Below are positions 50,522 through 61,600 of a stretch of 64,000 nt of DNA, piece by piece. The DNA comes from Henckelia pumila (taxonomy: Eukaryota; Streptophyta; Magnoliopsida; Lamiales; Gesneriaceae). The stretch is from contig NC_133120.1 of the NCBI RefSeq assembly GCF_033568475.1, forward strand, positions 89,050,151 to 89,114,150, in the 5' to 3' direction. Below the pieces are notes generated by a model. The model made no database searches. It was given only the letters and a program-made list of their open reading frames with translations, and was not told where the DNA came from. How positions within the stretch are numbered: the first letter of the stretch is position 1; each line of letters begins with the position of its first letter. The position numbers were made by a program, and so were the translations under genes.

Positions 50522-51903
50522 TGTTATTGGACTTCAGAAGTAAAATTTGGGCTTTTTCATTTTGGGCCGGATAGTAAGTTCCGATCCCGGATAGTAAGCT
50601 CCGATCCCGGATAGTAAGCTCCGATCGGAACGGAAGCTCCGATCCTGGAACGGAAGTTCCGATCCCCAGCTGTCAGAAATGATCGATGACTCAGTCGCGA
50701 GTTTTGACAAGTGTCGGTCATAGAGCAGATCGGAAGCTCCGATCGTAGATCAAAAGTTCCGATCCTGGCGTGGCAGACATGCACGCAATGAGCTGGATCG
50801 GAAGCTCCGATCCCGAAATCGGAAGTTCCGATCCTGGCCGAGAAATTTGGCTATAAATAGGGCCGTTCAGAGTTCATTTTCAATTACGAATTCCTGAGTT
50901 TCCTTCTTCAGTTATATAGTGTGAGTTATACACTTGAGGGCCCTATCAGTTATAATAGAGGTTCTGGAATAACCAAGGGGTGGTTATAGTCATCCGGGAC
51001 TAGCGACTCCAAAGGGCTAACTACGGACGAAGGTATGGTCCGGGAATATATTTAAGTTTTGGGAGTACTTATTAGCTTTTAGTTAAGGCTTATAGAATTT
51101 ATGTAGTGATACGGTGAACTTTTGAATATAGGCTTGGAACCTAGGATCCTATTATACTTGAACTAGCCTAGAGGTACGTACACATGGACTGAGATTGCCA
51201 GCGAGTATACATGTTTATATGTTGCATTTATTTGGCATTATTATATGGCATGAGATATGATTTACCGTTTTCTATATTCATATGTCATGTGCATATACAC
51301 GTTGAGCCTATACTTTGTTATACCTGACTATAGAGCCGCTCAGCTCTATATTCGATAGTCTGTCACTGAGAGTACCGCGACGGCGGGGGCATTTATGTCT
51401 GTCTACTCTGGTGTACTGGACGAGTGTGGTTGCACCCAGAGGTTCATCCGTGCGGTGGCAGCACTCATATGGCGCCGGTTCTGAGCATGACTTTTCAGAT
51501 GATCTTTTACCAGTCATCATGTTGCATGCATTATATACATATGTTTACTCATGTCTATGTACTGGACGTAGCGCTCACGTCCTAGTTGTTATCTTGGACA
51601 CCCTATTCCATGGGGCAGGTCGCAGAATGGACGGAGCTGGTAGTTCAAGGCAGGACTAGGGAGCAGGAGCCTTGAGGATTTTATTATACAGTAGGATTCG
51701 ATATAGCTGTATAATGTTTACTGTTTAAGATTTCGATTTGGTTGTATCATTACAGTATTAAGCCTGAATTATATTACTAAGCTGATATGTAAATTATGGT
51801 TAAGTTTCCGCACGTTTTTACTCTGTTAAGTATTTTGCTGTATTAAGTTTAATGCATGCTATTAGTTGCCAGTTAGTAGGTGATTTCATGCAGGGTCACT
51901 ACA
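50522..51903 (+). repeat. 5' LTR of the plus-strand gypsy element
   Basis: The right end GGTCACTACA is followed by TTTTTGGTATCAGAGCATGC, so the end at 51903 is well placed. The left end TGTTATTGG at 50522 is the best TG candidate but is not confirmed by a partner LTR. The first 320 bases carry nine copies of the word AAG(C/T)TCCGATC, mostly with inverted GATCGGA partners. Confidence 0.6.
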
Positions 51904-51908
51904 TTTTT

Positions 51909-51924
51909 GGTATCAGAGCATGCT
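51909..51924 (+). other. Primer-binding site of the plus-strand gypsy element
   Basis: TGGTATCAGAGCATGC, matching the 3' end of initiator methionine tRNA for its first 12 bases, lies five bases inside the LTR. Confidence 0.8.
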
Positions 51925-52013
51925 TAGATTTTGGGATTAGTACTTGGGATTTAGTTTAGTCTTGAGTAATTCTTGCGCATTTGGGATTTTAATGTGCAAT
52001 TCTTTTCAGGATA

Positions 52014-54106
52014 TGGCTGACGAGAGTCACGGTAGTGTTGGCCAGGGAAGTGGTCATCATCATCGTCGCCATCATCATCAGGATGATCAACATCGTCCTC
52101 ATGAGGGTCGACGTCGCTATACTATTAATAAGTTCATGCAGGTAGGACCGAAACCCTTAGTGGGAGGCGAGAATCCTGAACAAGCTAGAAGCTGGATGTC
52201 TAAACTCGAGAGTACTTTTCGTGCTTTCGATTGTACTGAGGATCAGAAATTGGAAGTTCTAGAATTCGTTCTAGAGGATAGAGCACGTTTTTGGTGGGAT
52301 GCCAAGGTTGCTCAGGCACGTACTGAGAGAGGACAGGTGACTTGGGGGGATTTTTGTCGGGAGTTTCAGAAATTGTATTTTCCTCCGGCTGTTCGCCAAG
52401 CACGATCTATGGAGTTGCTTACTTTGAGGCAAGGATCAATGACTATTGATCAGTATCAGCAGCGATTTCTTGATCTGCTACCTTTCAGTCCTCATATTAA
52501 TGCGAGTGATGCGTCGAAGTATGATATCTTTCTGCAAGGCCTGAACCAAGATATCTATTCTCAGGTTGTCGTCTGTGATGACCCGGTGTCTTATGAGACT
52601 TTGGTGAACCGTTGCCGTCTTGTGGAGACCAGCAACAGGCGTGGACAGTTGATGATGCCAGCACAGCCTAGTGGATTTATTGAGCCTCGAGCTCAATCTG
52701 TTGTGCCATCTGTACCTACGTCTTCTTTTACTCCTACTACTTCGTCTGGTTCTTGTGGTTCACGAGGTACTTTCCGCTTTGGGAAGAATAAGAAGAAGGA
52801 GGAGTTTTGTAGCCACTGTGGTGGGAAGCATCCTGCAGCTTCATGTCGGAGAGCTACTGGGGCGTGTTATATTTGTGGTCAGCAGGGACATCTGCGGAGA
52901 GATTGTCCTCAGCGCATGGGTTCTGCTAGTGGATCGGGATCCCAGGTTGGATCTCAGGCTTCTACTTTTCCACGTCAGCAGCCAGCACCACAGAGTTCTT
53001 CTGGTTATCATCCCCAGACTCAAGGGCAGGTGTTTGCTCTGTCTCAGGAGCAGGCTACTGAGGGAAGCGATCGCATGTTGGCAGGTAACTTCTTGTTATG
53101 TGGTATTCCTGCACTTGTATTAATTGATACTGGAGCATCGCATTCCTTTATTTCTAGTCGCTTCGTTAAGAGACATAGATTACCTTACGTATCATTAGAT
53201 ATGGATTTAGTTGTATCTACTCCGTTGGAGCAGGAGGTAGTAACTAAGCGTCTAGTGATGGGTTGCCTTCTGGAATTTGAGGGTAATGTGTTATCGGCTA
53301 ATTTGATGATATTAGCGATGACGGATTTTGATTGTATTTTGGGAATAGATATGCTGACTTTGTATCACGCTACTGTGGATTTTTATCAGCGTCTGGTACA
53401 GTTTCATCCGGTTGAGGGTGATAGCTGGTATTTTTATGGTGAGGGTGCGCGACCTCCGATGCCACTTGTTTCGGCTTTGAAGGCATGTCATGTCTTGGAG
53501 TCAGGTGGGGAGGGCTACCTCATCTATGCAGTTGATATGTCCATGAGTAGTACGGGTATTGATCAGCTACCGGTTGTCAGCGAGTTTCCTGACGTATTCC
53601 CTGATGAGATTCCTGGTTTTCCTCCGGTTCGAGAGGTTGAATTTGGTATTGATCTAGTACCAGGAACTACGCCTATATCCCGAGCACCTTATCGTCTAGC
53701 ACCGTCAGAGATTAGGGAATTGAAACAGCAGTTGCAAGATCTTCTTGATAAAGGATATATTCGTCCGAGTGTTTCTCCATGGGGAGCACCTGTTTTGTTT
53801 GTCAAGAAGAAGGATGGATCGATGCGATTATGTATTGATTACAGGCAGTTGAATCGTGTCACCATCAAGAATAAGTATCCTTTGCCGCGGATTGATGATC
53901 TGTTCGATCAACTACAGGGTACTTCTGTTTATTCTAAGACAGATCTGAGATCTGGATACCATCAGATGCGGGTACGAGACTCAGATATATCTACGACTGC
54001 TTTCAGGACCAGATACGTGCATTATGAGTTTCTGGTGATGCCATTCGGTTTGACGAATGCACCGGCAGTCTTTATGAATCTGATGAATCAGGTATTTCGA
54101 GATTAT
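52014..54106 (+). CDS. Gypsy gag-pol, N-terminal part, interrupted
   Basis: Starting at [12 protein letters not shown], a His-rich N-terminus is followed by a retrotransposon gag domain (about residues 45-220), a zinc knuckle [14 protein letters not shown] (about residue 285), an aspartic protease with [12 protein letters not shown] (about 370) and reverse transcriptase from [16 protein letters not shown] to [10 protein letters not shown]. The frame is open without stops for about 700 codons, so this gag-pol was intact until the copia insertion. The break falls in the Asp-Tyr codons of the FRDY block; the missing part, including the catalytic FIDD, lies at 63448-64000. Confidence 0.9.
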
Positions 54107-55949
54107 TGAAAGAGTGGGTGCCCGGTGAGCCAACTTGTGGCTAAGGGCTTTGATGACTCTTTGTATAAACAATCTTTTGTTTAATATTATTTACACTTTT
54201 ATTAAAGGCAATGACTTTATCTCTCTTCATATTGTTATATTGTGATATACTATTGTTGTTTTGATAAAGACCTTGAATATACTATAGTGTATGTAAGATG
54301 TGGTAGAACATGGAGATGTCTATCATAAAACACATCTTATAGTCATTGTATATTCTAAACTGTTCCTAGTCAATTGAGCCGTCCGATAATAAGGATAAGG
54401 ATCGCTCGAGTTTGAGACTATTATTTGCGATGCAGAGTACCACGTTTCATTGGTAAGGAACATGGAGATGTTCGAAGCATGCAAATGGATATTCATACGA
54501 TGAATGATCGAACTACCCTATCCGGACTTTCCAAGTGGTTATCACTTATCGAGTGGATATAGTCCGCGGTTTTGGTTGTACACCATTAGTCCTTACTACT
54601 TGAAACATCATTGAGACTCTATATGCTAGTACTGTGCTTTGACTCGTTTACCGACTCTATTGGGGTCATCAGGTGTCGGGATTGGGTACAGTTACAACAC
54701 ATATAGGAGTCGATGCTTTGTTGTCAAGGATTCACCACATACTTGCGAGTGTGGATATCCTATGCGATCTGAGGAGATATTAGTGTGACGAATCTCTGGC
54801 CAGAGTACATGATGTGATTTAAGAAATGGTTTCTTAGTAACACATGCGATGTCACTATTTGATCTTCAAGATGTGTTGCATAGTTATCGAATCTCGAGCG
54901 ACTCTCGATATACCAATGGTTGTTGATTCGATCGGGATATTTGGATGAAGGGACCGTACTGTACGCTAACCAAAATCTATTGGTTCTTGTAGGCACTATC
55001 AGTGATACCTAGGGAATCATGGGGCGATGTTGCTAGGCGCTCTTACCATGATTCGATGGGCAAGTCGGAAATTGTTGTTCCGAGTCACAAGGAGTTGTGA
55101 GCCCACGGCTAGCTGTATCCCTGAACCATTGAGGGTCACACAGTGTAATGGATTTTTAATCCCCGTTGAGATAGTTAAATTTAAAGAGTTAAATTTAATG
55201 AACAAAGAAGTTGGACTTCTTATTTAAGAGTAGAGGAGTAAGATTTTCTAAAATGACATAGGGATGGGCATTTTTGGAAACCACTGAATTCGGATTCAGA
55301 AAAATTTATCTTGACTTTAAAAGGTGCAGAAATGGTTTTTGTGCACATTGGTGAAATCGGTTTATCAATCGAAGTCACGATGAATTTTATATTAATTTTT
55401 GAACATGCGGGCTTTGCTTGTCGGGCTTGAACTTATGACTAATGAGCCCTAAGCTGTTAGTGACCTACATTATAAATAAGTTATTGCAGTACAGAAATTA
55501 TACACAACAGGTCACAATTTTCGAAAACCTAAGTATTTTCTATCAATAGTGGCCGCCCCCCCTCCCTCTCTACTCGGTAAAATCCAGCCTGTGATTTTGA
55601 ATTACAGTCTGGTTTAACGGATCAAATTCGTTAATTCTCTTCGTAGAAACTTCTGATAGATTTTCTAGTGCAATCTATCAGAGGGATTAATTATCCGTTC
55701 GTGGACCTGATTGAAGAACAGTTCGTCTATCAGTTCCAGGGATATACAACAAGAGCAGAGAAATCTGTTGGTGTCCAAAATCTCGATTCGAGATTAAAGG
55801 TAAAAATTTTATAATCTTTATTTAATTTTTACACACACAATTTAATCGTAAGGTTGATACCCATTATGGAATCGTTCCATATAAAAATTTTAAACTTCCG
55901 CTGCACTGGGTATCAATCCAAATTGATCTGATCGCCGCGTTCTCCAACA
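54107..55949 (+). repeat. 5' LTR of the young copia element
   Basis: Starts TGAAAGAGTGGG and ends TTCTCCAACA. It is 1843 bp and almost identical to 61601-63442. The primer-binding site begins two bases on. Differences from the other copy are mostly single transitions. Confidence 0.92.
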
Positions 55950-55950
55950 G

Positions 55951-55964
55951 TGGTATCAGCGATT
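55951..55964 (+). other. Primer-binding site of the young copia element
   Basis: TGGTATCAGCGATT lies one base inside the 5' LTR; its first nine bases match the usual initiator tRNA site, then it departs. Confidence 0.7.
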
Positions 55965-57689
55965 AAATTAATCGATTGTACAAAAATTTTTTTAAGCCTC
56001 GGTTTTTGAAACAAAATAAATATTTAAAAATAAAATATTTTTTTTTTCGGGCAAAAACCCGGGCAGCGATTGGATCGCTGCCCGGGGCTGGGGCAGCGAT
56101 GTGATTGCTGCCCAGGGCAGCGCCATTAAGGCGCGGGCAGCCCGGGAATGTCCCGGGCGGCCCGCGGGAAAAATTATTTTTAATTTTTAAATTAAATTTT
56201 AATATGTTAAAATTCTATTTTTGGTCCGATCGAAAATTGTTTTGATTGGTCCACGAGGCATCGGATCGAATTGTTCGAGTCCGAAAATTTTAAAATTGAT
56301 TTTTGGATAAATTTGAATTTTTGGAAAATTTTAATATTTTATCCTTAAATTGAATTTTGAAATTAATTATTTTTGGTACAATTGATGATAAGATATGATC
56401 TTATGGGTATATTGAGTAAAATATGATTTTATGTATAAAATTGGATTTTATAGATAAAATATGATTTTATTTGATAAAAAGATAAAATATGATTTTGTAT
56501 GTAAAATATGATTTTATGTATGAAATATGATTTTATCCTTTTAAATTTAAATTGCCATTGCATGTTATCCAATAAATTAATTTTGAATTAAATGTTATTG
56601 GATAAGGATGATCGATTGCCATGACCAATTTTGTAGGTGTATGTTAGGAATTTACATTTGTTTTTATTGTTGTTGGATTTATTAATGGGCCTGGTTTATG
56701 ACCCAATATGAATGTCATATGTAATAAAAGTGGGCTTGGTTTATGGCCCGTTCCCACCCCTTAAAAATGTATCCCCTACTTGTCATTGTTATTTATTGTA
56801 AATACATTAGATTTAGTGGGAGATCAAGATTTGAAGATGGAGGTGGGCCTAGCAGACAATAAAGACAGAAGAAATGTAAATTGGAAGCAAATGTAATAGG
56901 ATTGCATTGCATACTGCATATTACCTAGGATTGGACTAAGACTCGTGATTGGCAACCACGAGTCGATTAGAAATGGAATCGATCATCCTATATAATATGT
57001 GATATTATAGTTGTATGCATGTTTTAGACATAATTGTGTGAATTCGGCAAGCATACAAAAAGTTTCAAAAATGATGAGACAAATTTTTATAATTAAAATC
57101 CCTCATTTTAAATATGATTTAAAATTGATATCAAGATAAATGAAGGAAATTTAAATTTGTTTAAATGTTCCTACCTTCCATCAACGATTAATGTATGAGA
57201 TGCTACCCACGGATACGGTCCGGCTCATATTATTGGGGGGGCCCGTTCGTCGGAAAGCTGTACATTGGATCGACACATGTTGTAAGTTGGGTGGAACTCC
57301 CATGGGATCGGCTCATATTATTGGGGGATCCACATGGCGACCGTCCATCACAACTTAATATTGATGGGTCATCTTGACATGTCACAATAAACGGCGTCAT
57401 ATTATTGGGCCCTTATTGGACATGAGGTAAAAACATGGAGGTTGCTTTGGAAGCAATTGGGCTCTACCTTTTGAAATTATGGTTGGCTGATATTATTTGG
57501 GACCATAGATTGTCAATTGGACTCCATGTTCTCACTAAGGAAAACAGTTTCCCGTTTTCACTAGAGGGTAGTGAAATCGTTAAAATAGTGGGAGTGAGAT
57601 TCATAAAATAAATATCGCCTATTTTGTGTCTTAGTAAATTGCTTAAACAATCACTGATATTTGTCTGTTTCTTTTCAGTATTTCATAAG
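55965..57689 (+). repeat. Copia leader with hairpins and repeat arrays
   Basis: This 1.7-kb untranslated leader has three structured zones. 56060-56084 is an exact hairpin (CGGGCAGCGAT, three-base loop, complement), followed by a second imperfect one at 56091-56113 and GC-rich sequence to 56165. 56396-56530 repeats words like AAAATATGATTTTAT about six times. 57221-57501 holds four copies of a CTCATATTATTGGG phrase spaced about 83-91 bases apart. Nothing here is convincingly coding. Such leaders may serve packaging or translation control, but that is inference. Confidence 0.7.
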
Positions 57690-58493
57690 ATGAATTCGCG
57701 TAATCCACTTTTCTCAATCCTCGAACAAAATAAGTTGACTGGCGCAAACTATACGGAATGGTTCCGTAAGTTGAAGATTGTCTTGACTTCGGAGAAGATG
57801 CTCTACGTGTTAGAAAAATCTCCTCCGAAGGAAGCACGAGCTGACGTAAGTCCGGAAGAGTTAGCCAAACTTGATACATGGTGGGACCATGATATCAAGA
57901 CCAAATGCTATATGCAAGCCTCGATGTCTGATGAACTCCAGAGGCGATTTGAGGACACCGTGAATGCTGCTGACATTCACGTTCAACTCAAGGAACTTTT
58001 TGGGGCTCAATCGAGGGCTGAAAGGTTCTCTACTGTAAAGGAGCTAATGACGTGTCGCATGCGTGAAGGGACTTCGGTCCGTGATCATGGGGTACGAGTG
58101 ATTTGGCTCATACAGAAGTTGGTAACCCTTGATTTGGTGTTGGAGCATGAACTCAACGTGGACTTACTACTATTGTCTCTTCCTTCTTCATTTGACGGAT
58201 TTGTGGTGAATTTCAATATGAACAAGTTAGAGGCCTCCCTTGAAGAGATGGTCAATATGCTTGTGACATATGAATCCACATTAAAGAAGGATAAACCGGC
58301 TTTCTTGGTGGGCTCCTCTTCTTCTGCTAAGAAGGGTCCAAGTACAAAGGGCAAGAAACGTTCTGCCCCACCCAAGAAAATCGAACCCGAGAAGAAGTAC
58401 AAGACAAAGGCTTCAAACATGGAAAATCCAAGGATGTTTGCCATTACTGCAAGAAGCCCGGTCATTGGAAGCGTAGCTGCAAGGAATATCTAG
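57690..58493 (+). pseudogene. Copia gag with frameshift before the zinc knuckle
   Basis: The start MNSRNPLFSILEQNKLTG opens a typical copia gag (WWDHDIKTKCYM, MREGTSVRDHG blocks). The Lys-rich linker is normal to about 58415, then a one-base shift moves the frame: the zinc knuckle CHYCKKPGHWKRSC is readable in another frame at about 58440-58480. The stop at 58491 is in the shifted frame. The break would prevent a full gag-pol from this copy. Confidence 0.85.
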
Positions 58494-58918
58494 AGCAGTT
58501 GCGAACTGCGAAGGGTATGTTCTATATTGAAATAAATGTTTCACTTAATACTACTTCTTGGGTATTGGATACCGGATGTGGATCTCATATTTGCAATGAT
58601 TTGCAGGTGATGACAAGAAGTTGTAGGCTTAGAATGGGTGAGTCCCAGCTGAGGCTCGGAAATGGTTCCAGAGTTGAAGCTAAAGCCGTAGGAGATGTTT
58701 ATTTAATTTTGCAGAACGGTTTTAAGTTACTTTTAAGAGATGTTTTATTTGTTCCGGATTTGATTAAAAACATTATTTCTGTTTCTATGCTTGATAGAGA
58801 TGGTTATTCTTGCAATTTTGTGAATAGGATTTGCAATATTTACAAGAATGAATGTTTGATTGGAAATGGACAACTTGAAAACGATCTATACAACTTAAAA
58901 CTAAAGACGTTCCAATAA
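58430..58918 (+). pseudogene. Copia zinc knuckle and protease segment
   Basis: In this frame the knuckle CHYCKKPGHWKRSC is followed by WVLDTGCGSHICND, the aspartic protease with D-T-G, and the following copia block RDVLFVPDLIKNIISVSMLD. The frame closes at 58918 through another one-base shift, because the expected continuation into the integrase zinc region (LWHARLGHIS) is in a different frame from about 58910. Confidence 0.85.
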
Positions 58919-61572
58919 ATTATGTTGATAAACCGGCAACAACAAACAAAAGGAAAATCGATAGCCAAAACCCGGCAAACCTTTGGCACGCTAGGCTAGG
59001 TCATATTTCCTCAAGGAGGATGAACAAGCTAGTGGGAGAGGGCATGTTTGATATGTCTGATATTAACTCTCTACCTACTTGTGAATCCTACCTGAAAGGA
59101 AAAATGACTAAATCTCCTTTTAAGGGGAAACCTGAGCGTAGTCAAAATCTGTTGGATTTGATCCATACAGATGTTTGTGGTCCATTTAGAGTTGGTACTC
59201 AATATGGCCACACCTACTTCATTACCTTTACTGATGATTATTCGAGGTATGGGTATTTATATTTAATGAAATATAAGTCTGAAGCATTTGAAAAGTTCAA
59301 AGAATTCAAGGCTGAAGTAGAAAACAAGCTAGGTAAAAGTATTAAAGCACTTCGATCGGATCGAGGTGGAGAATACTTGAGTACCGAGTTTTTGGACTAT
59401 CTAAAAGAGAATGAGATTCTCTCTCAGTGGACTCCTCCTATGACACCACAACTTAATGGTGTATCGGAGCGTCGTAATCGAACTTTGTTGGACATGGTTC
59501 GATCCATGATGAGCTTCACTGAGCTTCCACCTTCGTTTTGGGGCTATGCGCTTGAAACGGCGGTATTGTTGTTGAACAACGTCCACACTAAAGCAGTGGA
59601 CAAAACACCATACGAGTTATGGAATGGCAAAGCTCCTAAGTATTCGTACTTGAGGATTTGGGGATGTCCTGCTTACGTGAAGCGGACAGTGGGAGATAAG
59701 TTGGATAGTCGATCCAGCTTATGTTATTTTGTAGGGTATCCGAAGAATTCAATCGGATATTATTTCTATTATCCTGCTGAAACAAAGGTGTTTGTTTCAA
59801 GAAATGCCACCTTCTTGGAGAAGGAGTTCTTATTGGATAAGAAAGGCGAGATGATGGAACTCGAAGAAATTCGAGAAGAACCCGAAATACAAAATAACGA
59901 TCCTACACCTCAGGAACCATTGATAGACACGCCTGTACCTAGAAGATCCGAGAGGACTTCTAGACCTCCTATTCGATATGGTCTTCTTCTTGAAGGGGAT
60001 CAATATGAACCCGATGTTGGATGTGATCCAAGAAACTTCAAGGAAGCAATTTTTGATGCGGATTCAAATTTATGGCTTGAAGCTATGCAGTCGGAAATAG
60101 ATTCGATGCATACAAACCAAGTTTGGTCTTTAGTAGATCCTCCCAATGGAATTGTTCCAATAGGGTGTAAATGGATCTACAAGAGAAAGCTTGGGCCTGA
60201 TGGTAAGGTATTGACCTACAAGGCACGATTGGTGGCAAAAGGTTATACTCAAAGACAAGGAGTTGACTATGATGAAACCTTTTCACCAGTTGCAATGTTC
60301 AAGTCCATAAGAATCCTTATTGCCATAGCTGCATGGTATGACTATGAGATATGGCAAATGGATGTGAAGACTGCTTTTATTAATGGAGACATTAAGGAAG
60401 AAATCTATATGAAGCAGCCTGAGGGGTACACATCCATGGGAAGCGAGCATAAGGTATGCAAGCTTCAGAGATCAATTTATGGTCTAAAACAAGCATCAAG
60501 AAGTTGGAACCAGAAATTTGATGAAACAATAAAAGATTTTGGTTTCATCAAGAATCCGGAGGAACCATGCGTGTACAAGAAAGTAGTTAAGGATGCTGTG
60601 ACATTCTTAGTACTTTATGTTGATGACATCCTACTCATTGGGAATGATGTAGGGATGTTGCAGTCAACAAAGATATGGTTATCAGGTAGATTCTCGATGA
60701 AGGATTTGGGTGAGGCATCCTATATTCTTGGGATACAGATCTATAGAGATAGATCTAAGAGAATGATAGGACTCACTCAATCAACCTACATCGACACCAT
60801 ATTGAAACGGTTTTCAATGGATGGGTCCAAGAGAGGACATCTACCCATGTGTCATGGAGTTTCTCTATCCAAGTCTATGTGTCCCAAGACTGATGAAGAG
60901 ATAGAGAAAATGACACATGTACCATATGCGTCAGCCATAGGTAGTATCATGTATGGGATGATATCTACCAGACCGGATGTAGCATTTGCTCTGAGTGTCA
61001 CGAGCAGATATCAAGATAATCCCGGTCAAATGCATTGGAAAGCCGTAAAGGACATTCTTAAGTACTTACGAAGGACTAAGAATATGTTCATGGTATATGG
61101 AGGAAGAGAACTAAAATTGGAAGGCTATACCGACTCTAGCTTCCAAAGTGACGTGGATGACTCGAAGTCAACCTCTGGATTTGTGTTCATGCTCAATGGC
61201 GGTGCTGTCTCTTGGAAGAGTTCCAAGCAGGACACCACAGCGGATTCCACCACTGAAGCAGAATACATTGCAGCATCAGCTGCTGCTAAAGAGGCCGTTT
61301 GGATGAGGAATTTCGTCCAAGAGTTGGGCGTCATTCCTGAAGTTGTTGGTCCAGTCCCGGTGTACTGTGACAACACGGGTGCCGTTGCTCAGGCAAAGGA
61401 ACCAAGGTCTCATCAAAGATCCAAACACGTATCATCCGGGAGATTGTGGAAAGATGAGACATCACTGTCGAAAGAGTGGCCTCTGCAGAAAATATCGCTG
61501 ATCCACTTACTAAGCCCTTGCCAGGACCATTATTTGACAAACATCGCGAAGCAATGGGTCTACGTAGTATGA
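58919..61572 (+). CDS. Copia integrase, reverse transcriptase and RNase H
   Basis: An open frame from about 58920 carries the integrase zinc region LWHARLGHIS, then the core (HTDVCGPF, FTDDYSRYGYLY, LRSDRGGEY with NGVSERRNRT). Reverse transcriptase follows (WQMDVKTAFINGDI near 60365, YVDDILLIGND near 60630), then RNase H (YTDSSFQSDVDDSKSTSG near 61130). The last about 40 codons are out of frame: the expected IADPLTKPLPG block is readable in another frame at about 61490-61540, which points to an indel near 61435. The zinc region lacks an ATG of its own, and the first Met is at 59020. Confidence 0.88.
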
Positions 61573-61600
61573 CTAGTTGGCTTTAGGGCAAGTGGGAGAT

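Larger units (their letters stand above)
50522..54106 (+). mobile_element. Ty3/gypsy element, plus strand, left part
   Basis: LTR, primer-binding site, gag, protease and half of reverse transcriptase are present. It is then split at 54106 by the copia element and resumes at 63448, the reading frame carrying on across the insertion. It meets the minus-strand gypsy near 50522, which fits insertion into that element, but the right-hand junction is outside the window. Confidence 0.85.

Noticed and set aside
51315-51659. 114-codon frame in the plus gypsy LTR and leader
   Set aside because: No motif is seen, and it ends well before gag.
54760-55227. Small frames repeated at 62254-62721
   Set aside because: They are identical only because both lie in the two LTR copies. 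Their peptides have no recognisable domain.
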